A stretch of 5,282 nt of DNA from Candidatus Poribacteria bacterium (GTDB lineage Bacteria > Poribacteria > WGA-4E > DTYX01): assembly GCA_012961655.1 (NCBI GenBank), contig DTYX01001165.1:1-5282 (forward strand). The letters are read 5' to 3'. Under the pieces are notes generated by a model. That model worked only from the letters and a program-made list of their open reading frames with translations. It was not told where the DNA came from and ran no database searches. A program made the position numbers and the translations under genes. Positions 1-4,734 of the stretch are shown one piece after another. Position 1 is the stretch's first letter, and each line of letters opens with the position of its first letter.

Positions 1-91
1 CTGTGTGGTTAAGGTCTTCACGTTTTAAGTAGATTTTGGCATTGAGTTCTTTTGATAAGTTTTTAGCAAAGTAGAGTGCAGAGGGACGACG
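1..91 (-). pseudogene. trpB: Tryptophan synthase beta chain (TrpB) fragment, 5' end missing, continues past left edge
   Basis: Reading from 91 down to 2 gives 30 residues containing RPSALYFAKNLSKELN and then AKIYLKREDLNHT. This matches the conserved TrpB stretch GRPTPLY...KIYLKREDLNHTGAHK, roughly residues 50-80 of the family. The Lys that holds pyridoxal phosphate lies just after this stretch and is outside the window. TrpB is a cytoplasmic PLP enzyme that joins indole and serine in the last step of tryptophan synthesis. The first ~50 residues are absent: an in-frame TAG stands at 94-92, immediately before the homology, and no ATG, GTG or TTG start follows in this frame before the window edge. 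Removing one C at 92 would give V-G-R-P-S and restore the usual Gly, but the sequence further upstream does not resemble TrpB. A hairpin (101-136) sits just outside the break. The family call is firm; non-functionality is inferred from the visible part only. Confidence 0.75.
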
Positions 92-100
92 CTACGGGCG

Positions 101-136
101 ACAAATGGCGGCACTGAGGCACGCCGCTACATTTGT
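101..136. repeat. Hairpin-forming inverted repeat next to the trpB break
   Basis: ACAAATG (101-107) pairs with CATTTGT (130-136), and GCGGC (108-112) pairs with GCCGC (123-127). Together they form a 12-bp stem with a 2-nt bulge (TA at 128-129) and a 10-nt loop. On the plus strand a short T run follows (137-138), too short for a typical intrinsic terminator. The position, between a decayed ORF and the 5' breakpoint of trpB, fits the end of a small palindromic repeat or mobile element as well as a transcription signal. No transposase is visible. Confidence 0.55.
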
Positions 137-321
137 TTAGTAACCAACCAAGATTTACTTAAATACCTGCCTAGTGGGTTAATAATTCTTAGCACATTTG
201 CTTTTTCTATTGTATTTTTGATGTCACAGCCAAACATTAGAATTTTAAATCGGCGTGGGGAATTTCTGAAAACTAAATCGTTGTATTCCAAAAGCCGTGC
301 GGTCAGTAAATCAGCGGCCAT
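127..321 (-). CDS. Unrecognised 64-residue ORF, possibly not a real gene
   Basis: This ATG-started ORF begins 7 nt after the stop of the SDR remnant and ends inside the hairpin at 101-136. I do not recognise the protein. It starts MAADLLTARLLEYNDLVF, is basic in the middle (NSPRRFKIL), and has no signal peptide, transmembrane helix or known motif that I can see. Only a weak purine stretch (AAAGA) precedes the ATG, so there is no convincing ribosome binding site. Its spacing would suit a gene co-transcribed with the SDR. Given the broken genes on both sides, it may equally be the remaining start of a truncated gene or a chance ORF. Confidence 0.2.
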   Translation of the reverse strand: MAADLLTARLLEYNDLVFRNSPRRFKILMFGCDIKNTIEKANVLRIINPLGRYLSKSWLVTKQM

Positions 322-328
322 TCTTTAA

Positions 329-482
329 CTACGCGGGTGATAATTGAGAACCACCATCTACTCTAAGTACCTGACCGCTGACAAAGTTGGCAAGAGGCGA
401 CGCAAAAAACTGCACTGCGCAAGCAATCTCATCAGGCAACTTTCCCTGAAAGCATCTTTGCGTCAATTGTTTCAATGTTCAT
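329..482 (-). pseudogene. Short-chain dehydrogenase/reductase (SDR) remnant with internal deletion
   Basis: The two ends of a FabG-like SDR survive with the middle missing. From ATG at 482 the frame reads MNIETIDAKMLSGKVA and stops at TGA (434-432); L-x-GKVA is the usual start of an SDR just before the TGxxxGxG cofactor motif. In another frame, from about 436 to the TAG at 331-329, the sequence reads PDEIACAVQFFASPLANF and then VSGQVLRVDGGSQLSPA. This is the classic SDR C-terminus (P-E/D-EIA, FLAS, GQVL-VDGG). A normal SDR has about 250 residues, so roughly 200 are gone, including the NAD(P)-binding glycines and the Ser-Tyr-Lys catalytic residues. GGAG (493-490) lies 7 nt upstream of the ATG, so the original start signals are intact. 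Both ends are clear; a single deletion joining them is inferred. Confidence 0.8.
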
Positions 483-675
483 AAAAATTCTCCGTATTTA
501 TGTCCACAAAATTTTTAACCCAAATTTCTGAAAAAGAGGCGCTTAATCAACAATTCACGTTTTTTCGTTTTCTTTCTCCCCCGATAAATCGGGATTTTCA
601 ACGTGTCTCAGTGAGGCCGCGGTTGGCTAAAGTAAGTGCCAAAACAGAAAGCAGTAGTACTTCTTGTAACACCCT
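483..675. other. Intergenic stretch between the MDR dehydrogenase and the SDR remnant
   Basis: I see no coding signal in these 193 bases. They hold the palindrome at 580-593 and, next to the SDR start, the GGAG ribosome binding site (490-493). I found no promoter with well-spaced -35 and -10 boxes. The minus strand after the palindrome is purine-rich (GGGAGAAAGAAAACG), so a classical terminator for the upstream operon is not evident. Confidence 0.5.
580..593. repeat. Palindrome CCCGATAAATCGGG (copy 1)
   Basis: CCCGAT and ATCGGG flank a 2-nt AA spacer. The palindrome lies about 80 nt beyond the stop of the MDR dehydrogenase. On the plus strand it is followed by ATTTTC, a weak T tract; on the minus strand, the direction of the genes, no T tract follows. 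A near-identical palindrome with a TTT spacer occurs at 3603-3617 inside a gene. This suggests a dispersed palindromic repeat rather than a dedicated terminator. Confidence 0.6.
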
Positions 676-1647
676 TCACCGCCAATCAAAGATTATTCCC
701 AGCATCTTATCGCGATTATCTCGTAACATTTTATAGATACGCGGCGCTTCTGCAACCGGAGCGCGATGCAACACCAACGGCTCAATCTGGATGATGTGCT
801 GTCGCAGGAAATGAAGTACAACACGGAGGTCATCAAGACTGAAGTGACATGATACTTCAATAGATGCTTCCCGTCCATGTAACATACTCCAATTAAAGGC
901 TGTTTCGCCGCGTACAGCAATGGCTCCGATTACGCCTTGATAAGCCAATAAATTAGCCGCATGAATTTCCTTAAAGAGGGACGGCGCTCCACAGGCATCG
1001 ATGATTCTGTTATATGGAGCGCCGCTTTTAAGGGCTTCTATGCTATCTGGCTGTGAGGCATTGATGACGCGGTGCGCTCCTAGTTTCTCGGCGATTTCTA
1101 TCCGCTTATCAATCACATCGGTAACAGTAACGTGCGCGCCGAAAGCTCGAGCCGCCTGCGCCGCGAACTGCCCGATAGGTCCTGCGCCTGCTACCCATAC
1201 ACGTTGCGCGGGAGCAACCCTGCAACGTCTGACTGCGCGCATTGCCACCCCCGCTACACCCAACAAGGCACAGAATTCTTTGGATACATCCTTAGGTAAC
1301 ACCAAGCACAAATGAGAATTATAGGATTGTGGTCCGTCGTGTCCAACATCTTGAATGTGCCAGCTTCTGTGTCCGACGTAGCGGCCAAAGAAAACGACAT
1401 CCCCTTGTGCAAATCCATTTACCTCTGAGCCCGCGGCCTCGACCACACCAACGTGCTGGTAGCCGTGGCGTCCCGGGTAATGACCGTACCCGAAATCGCC
1501 CATCATAGCATGCCGTTCTGTTCCGTTTGTTACTCCGGAATAGCGTGTGCGGATCAAAATCTCCGTCGGCCCTGGTTCGGGCGCGGGTGGAAGTTCGAAT
1601 AACCGAGCAATTCCTCGTTCGGGAAATTCAAGACCGATATCAAGCAT
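676..1647 (-). CDS. MDR-superfamily (zinc-type alcohol dehydrogenase-like) NAD(P)-dependent oxidoreductase
   Basis: The 323-residue protein has the two-domain MDR fold: an N-terminal GroES-like domain (about 1-130) and a Rossmann domain (about 145-280) with GAGPIG at 154-159. Asp177, at the end of the second Rossmann strand (TVTD), favours NAD(H) over NADP(H); that is inference. Substrate and pathway are unknown. Unlike classical alcohol dehydrogenases, the first zinc-ligand position has no Cys (YSGVTNGTE, 36-44, in place of CG-C-x-D/T), the usual GHE is GYQH (62-65), and the four-Cys structural zinc lobe is missing. This resembles BchC-like MDR proteins with an S-x-NGTE or S-PGTE motif, so zinc-free hydride transfer is likely. 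The ATG is set by AGGAGG at 1663-1658, 10 nt upstream. The gene follows ftsY by 14 nt. Its GC content looks higher than that of the beta-helix gene. Confidence 0.9.
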   Translation of the reverse strand: MLDIGLEFPERGIARLFELPPAPEPGPTEILIRTRYSGVTNGTERHAMMGDFGYGHYPGRHGYQHVGVVEAAGSEVNGFAQGDVVFFGRYVGHRSWHIQDVGHDGPQSYNSHLCLVLPKDVSKEFCALLGVAGVAMRAVRRCRVAPAQRVWVAGAGPIGQFAAQAARAFGAHVTVTDVIDKRIEIAEKLGAHRVINASQPDSIEALKSGAPYNRIIDACGAPSLFKEIHAANLLAYQGVIGAIAVRGETAFNWSMLHGREASIEVSCHFSLDDLRVVLHFLRQHIIQIEPLVLHRAPVAEAPRIYKMLRDNRDKMLGIIFDWR

Positions 1648-1657
1648 GAGTTATGTT

Positions 1658-1663
1658 CCTCCT
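1658..1663 (-). promoter_or_regulatory. Ribosome binding site of the MDR dehydrogenase, overlapping the ftsY stop
   Basis: AGGAGG on the minus strand lies 10 nt before the ATG at 1647. Its first two bases (1663-1662) are also the last two of the ftsY TAG stop (1664-1662). A ribosome terminating on ftsY therefore covers this site, which points to translational coupling and a shared transcript. Confidence 0.8.
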
Positions 1664-2674
1664 AGGCCGGTTGTTCCTCCACAAAAAGTGCTTCGACAAA
1701 ATCCTTCGCGGAAAAATCTCGCAAATCATCAATCTCTTGCCCAATACCAATGAATTTTACGGGAACGCCCAGTTCATCTCTGATTGCGATGACAATCCCG
1801 CCTTTGGCTGTACCATCCAGTTTTGTCAAAGCTATTCCTGTAATCGGTACCGCTTCATTGAACATCTTCGCTTGTATTATGGCGTTTTGCCCTGTTGTTG
1901 CATCTACCACCAGTAACACCTCATGTGGTGAGCCGGGTAACTCGCGTTTCATGACACGACCAATTTTGGCTAATTCCTCCATCAGCGGCTTTTTCGTGTG
2001 CAATCGACCAGCAGTGTCAACAATCAAGACATCTACTTCCCGCGCTTGCGCGGCGTGGATAGCGTCGAAAACGACGGCGGCTGGGTCAGAACCTTGATTA
2101 CCTTTAATCAATTCTACCCCGGCTCTGTTGCACCAAATGTCCAACTGGTCAACGCCGGCGGCGCGGAATGTATCACCCGCAGCGACCAGGACTCTCTTGC
2201 CTTCCCGCTTGTACCGCGCGGCAAGTTTACCGATGGTAGTTGTTTTGCCGACGCCATTGACACCTAGCACCATAATAGCAAACGGGCTATGTTCACTTCG
2301 TTCAGCCTCGAACTGGCACATTCGCTGGTTCTCGGCTTCATCTCCTAGGATATTGAGCATTTCCGATTTCAGGATTGCCCCAAGCTCTGAAGGATCTTCC
2401 ATACCGCGCTCTTGCACAATTTCTCGAATTCTATCCATCAGGTTTAAGGTGGTGTTCACGCCTACGTCCGCTTGGATTAAAACCTCTTCTATCTCTTCGA
2501 GCAGTTCATCATCATTTTTCTTCTGCTGCTGATAAGTGCGCTAATTCGCCCTGTCAAGTTCCTTCGTGTCTTAGAAAGCCCGGTCCTTAGACGTTGAAAA
2601 AATCTCGATTTCTGCGATTCCGGCTCTGTAATCTCTTCCACCTCTATGCGCCGTCGAAAAATATCTCTTAACAC
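1662..2674 (-). CDS. ftsY: Signal recognition particle receptor FtsY, interrupted by a -1 frameshift
   Basis: FtsY is the membrane-associated SRP-type GTPase that docks Ffh-ribosome complexes at the translocon. The start is GTG at 2674, set by AGGAGG 8 nt upstream. Residues 1-53 are read in one frame, with the amphipathic FFQRLRTGLSKTRRNLTGRI helix typical of the N domain. At the A5 run (2519-2515) the frame must move by -1 to continue as NDDELLEEIEEVLIQADVGV. The joined protein is about 337 residues. GTPase motifs, in joined numbering, are complete: P-loop GVNGVGKT (138-145), DTFRAA (168-173), DTAGR (220-224), TKLDGTAKGG (284-293), GIGQEIDDLRDF (310-321). The usual G5 GxGE reads GIGQ. There is almost no acidic A domain, as in many short FtsYs. 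Without the shift, translation stops after residue 61 (TAG 2491-2489). A base-calling or assembly error is the likeliest cause, since ftsY is normally essential. Confidence 0.95.
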
Positions 2675-2682
2675 GGTTTTTT

Positions 2683-2688
2683 CCTCCT
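2683..2688 (-). promoter_or_regulatory. Ribosome binding site of ftsY
   Basis: AGGAGG on the minus strand ends 8 nt before the GTG at 2674-2672. It fixes this non-ATG codon as the ftsY start and argues against the internal GTG at 2459, which has no comparable site at proper spacing. Confidence 0.85.
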
Positions 2689-2760
2689 ATTCATCAAAAG
2701 TTACTGTCAAACGCTCAGCCACCAAATGAATTGCGAAAACCTTTTCTTCCATCCCCCCAT

Positions 2761-2783
2761 CGGAATTTTCCTTTTTAATTCCG
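2761..2783. repeat. Inverted repeat between the beta-helix gene and ftsY
   Basis: CGGAATT (2761-2767) and AATTCCG (2777-2783) form a 7-bp stem with a 9-nt loop. An alternative pairing uses ATCGGAAT (2759-2766) with ATTCCGAT (2785-2792). The loop is T-rich on the plus strand and A-rich on the minus strand. It could be a leader hairpin of ftsY mRNA or a chance palindrome. Confidence 0.35.
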
Positions 2784-2828
2784 CATTCCGATTTCTCCCA
2801 TTAGCTTCTTTTCCCCCAACACCCCAAT

Positions 2829-2841
2829 ACCCTGTGAGGGT
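2829..2841 (-). terminator. Weak candidate terminator after the beta-helix gene
   Basis: ACCCT and AGGGT (5 bp, 3-nt loop CAC) lie about 25 nt after the stop of the beta-helix gene. No T run follows on the minus strand (the sequence continues ATTGGGGTGTTGGGGG), so it does not meet the usual intrinsic terminator pattern. Read-through into ftsY is possible, and I found no clear ftsY promoter in 2690-2864. Confidence 0.2.
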
Positions 2842-2864
2842 CTAATTTAACATTGTCAAATTAA

Positions 2865-4640
2865 TTAACGAATGACCAATTCACACAGTAGACCAACTGA
2901 CGTATTGGAAGCGGTGTTTCGGTCAACCATAATAGCAATTACATTAACTTTTAACGTTAGTTGGGTTGTCACGTTAAACTTGGCAATTTCATTGCTTTTG
3001 GCATTTCCAATCCACTGTTCATTCAAATAAATCTCGCAAGGGTTTGCGGCGATAACTCTCAGAATTGCCTCCGACGGTTCTCTGCCGACTTCAAAGTTTC
3101 GCCGAAAATATACTTTTCCTCGACCAATCGCAGAATGATTCCAAATGATTTTTGCGTTACTACTCTTCATAAATCCCTTCATCGCCTCAGTCGGCTTAGC
3201 CTCAGAATCTTTGAGGATTTCGCTAGATTCCCAATAGCGCCTTTCGGATGCGGATAATCGATAAGATTTCCAATTGTCTTTTTCCCACATCGAAGTCAAC
3301 CATAGTTCATTACTGTGAACGACAATAGGCTCGAAAGTTATTCTATCGCCTCTTTGAAACGATTTTTGCGCCTCTATAACAGTCGCTTCGGCAGTTTTTT
3401 CATCAAGCTTTGTTACCTTGATTTTGCCAATTTTCACGCCGTCACGCTGGACTTCATAAATCGTCCCAGTTGCGATATTGTCCGATTTATTGTAGTCGAT
3501 GAGCGCTTTATCTCCATCTAAGTAGACATAGACGATATAACCGCGCAATCTTTGGGAGTAGTTAGATGAAGTGCGATGAGATTTGGTTCGTCTGTGGAAC
3601 ATCCCGATTTTATCGGGGACGTTACGCAAACGATATAAAGCTGTGAGTTCCGGCTTACGATTGCTGTATTCTCTTTCGATGTCGATATATTCAGGGCGCC
3701 AATTGTCATAGATAATCCTGCCAAATCTATCCTGGTCGAAATAATCGTAAAGCCTGGTGAGGTTGATATCTTTTTGCCGACGGTTCAAATCGTCGGCAAA
3801 CGCCGAGGAGGTTTTCATCTTTGTCAATGCAATCGTGGTATCCAACCCCCAATAATTATTTGGCGCGCTCACATCGGTCGATTGCCTATTGTAGATGTCG
3901 TACTGACTGTTGCCGTATAGATTGTTGTTGGCTATTTCTCGCCACTGATTGCCGTCAATGTAATAGATTCCGTGCGTGGAATTGTTGACAATGGTATTGA
4001 AATTCACCGTTTCGGGAGCGGTCATATAGCGGGCAAAAATCCCGACGCCCTGGTTGTTTGAAATAATGTTATAAGAAATCACGGGCTTTGTGTTGGGGCC
4101 ATAGAGCGAAATACCCGCGCCCTGATTCGCTTCTCCATTTTCAAAGATGATATTGTGTATCAGGATTGGACTGCTATCCTCGCACCTAATCCCGTACCGG
4201 AGATTGTCTCGGACGATGCTGTCGAAAATCTTCGGCGATGCGTCTCGACACCGGATGCCGACTTGCGCATATTCAACAATACAATGCTCAAGAAGAGAAA
4301 ACTCATCTTGACTGGAATCCGCGAAATAAATCTCTTCCCAATCGCCCTTGGCGGGGATAATTGCATTTGAGGTGAAAACTATCGGTTTATCGGCGTTACC
4401 TATCGCAATTAGAGCGCCGTTGATAACCAATCTGTATCTTCCAGCAAAACGAACCTGCACACCTGCTTCAATTACTAAGCTTGTTAATTCAGTAATGGTT
4501 ACAGTATCATTAACGATGTATGGACTGTTATCCTCTGTCCATAAGGTATCTTCGCCAATTTCGCCGTGTATATCAGTAGAATATGATGGTAGGATTTTCA
4601 ATGATAATATTAGGAGTAGAAATAACGGGGTAATTTTCAT
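2865..4640 (-). CDS. Secreted right-handed beta-helix repeat protein with C-terminal SH3-like and beta-sandwich-like segments
   Basis: The 591-residue protein begins with a signal peptide (MK, hydrophobic ITPLFLLLILSLKILP, probable cleavage after SYS, residue 21), so it is exported. Residues ~40-270 carry parallel beta-helix (PbH1/NosD-like) coils: repeated N/D-x-I/V segments such as GALIAIGNADKPIVFTSN, SPKIFDSIVRDNLRYGIRC, SPILIHNIIFENG and PVISYNIISNNQGVGIFA, closing with NNYWG (261-265). Residues ~365-440 (VYLDGDKALIDYNKSDNIAT, then YEVQRDGVKIGKIKVTKL and FQRGDRI) resemble the FlgT C-terminal SH3-like fold. Residues ~500-591 (KVYFRRNFEV, EIYLNEQWIGNA) resemble the galactose-binding-like beta-sandwich beside glycosidases. 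No catalytic residues can be assigned, so it may bind or process envelope or extracellular polysaccharide. No Shine-Dalgarno precedes the ATG, but the signal peptide supports this start. A palindromic repeat encodes PDKIG (342-346). Confidence 0.88.
   Translation of the reverse strand: MKITPLFLLLILSLKILPSYSTDIHGEIGEDTLWTEDNSPYIVNDTVTITELTSLVIEAGVQVRFAGRYRLVINGALIAIGNADKPIVFTSNAIIPAKGDWEEIYFADSSQDEFSLLEHCIVEYAQVGIRCRDASPKIFDSIVRDNLRYGIRCEDSSPILIHNIIFENGEANQGAGISLYGPNTKPVISYNIISNNQGVGIFARYMTAPETVNFNTIVNNSTHGIYYIDGNQWREIANNNLYGNSQYDIYNRQSTDVSAPNNYWGLDTTIALTKMKTSSAFADDLNRRQKDINLTRLYDYFDQDRFGRIIYDNWRPEYIDIEREYSNRKPELTALYRLRNVPDKIGMFHRRTKSHRTSSNYSQRLRGYIVYVYLDGDKALIDYNKSDNIATGTIYEVQRDGVKIGKIKVTKLDEKTAEATVIEAQKSFQRGDRITFEPIVVHSNELWLTSMWEKDNWKSYRLSASERRYWESSEILKDSEAKPTEAMKGFMKSSNAKIIWNHSAIGRGKVYFRRNFEVGREPSEAILRVIAANPCEIYLNEQWIGNAKSNEIAKFNVTTQLTLKVNVIAIMVDRNTASNTSVGLLCELVIR
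3603..3617. repeat. Palindrome CCCGATTTTATCGGG (copy 2) inside the beta-helix gene
   Basis: CCCGAT and ATCGGG flank TTT. The 15 bases are exactly five codons of the gene on the minus strand (Pro-Asp-Lys-Ile-Gly, residues 342-346). They lie in the linker between the beta-helix and the SH3-like segment. The same arms occur at 580-593. Confidence 0.6.
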
Positions 4641-4734
4641 GACAGTTGTTATAAAAATTGATGATTAGTGTTGAATCACGTACTGATTATATCACAATTC
4701 CTCGTCTGTGTACAGGAAAAAAATTCCCGCCATT
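4641..4734. other. Intergenic region between the protease and beta-helix genes
   Basis: These 94 bases contain the promoter at 4686-4714 and a short leader. GGAA and TTCC around an A/T run (about 4715-4726) could form only a 4-bp stem, too weak to call a terminator. The leader before the ATG has no purine-rich Shine-Dalgarno at normal spacing. Confidence 0.5.
4686..4714 (-). promoter_or_regulatory. Sigma70-type promoter of the beta-helix gene
   Basis: On the minus strand the -10 box is a perfect TATAAT (4691-4686), and the -35 box is TGTACA (4714-4709), four of six matches to TTGACA, with a 17-bp spacer. Predicted transcription start is near 4679, leaving a leader of about 40 nt before the ATG at 4640. 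The -35 box overlaps the near-palindrome CTGTGTACAG (4706-4715), which could be a regulator site. The gene can thus be transcribed independently of the protease 94 nt upstream. Confidence 0.65.

Noticed and set aside
500..736. Plus-strand 78-residue ORF
   Set aside because: It overlaps the end of the dehydrogenase and the intergenic palindrome; no recognisable protein and no ribosome binding site.
1001..1315. Plus-strand 104-residue ORF
   Set aside because: Antisense shadow of the MDR dehydrogenase Rossmann domain, arising from its higher GC content.
2513..2524. Programmed -1 frameshift site in ftsY
   Set aside because: The run is A5 followed by TG, so the second half of an X-XXY-YYZ heptamer is missing, and FtsY is not known for recoding. 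An indel is more likely; kept only as a possibility in the findings.
2128..2532. Plus-strand ORF with a Ser-rich end (SSSSSSFFF)
   Set aside because: It is the antisense of the acidic DDELLEEIEE stretch of ftsY; no ribosome binding site or family similarity.
2489..2674. Separate 61-residue basic protein
   Set aside because: Residues 1-53 match the FtsY N domain and continue directly into the FtsY frame after a one-base shift; the last 8 residues are out-of-frame read-through.
2705..2710. TTGACA as -35 box of an ftsY promoter (and another at 2854-2859)
   Set aside because: Neither has a TATAAT-like box 16-18 bp downstream on the minus strand.
4348..4668. Plus-strand 106-residue ORF opposite the beta-helix start
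   Set aside because: It covers the signal peptide region of a well-supported gene on the other strand, and its sequence is not protein-like.
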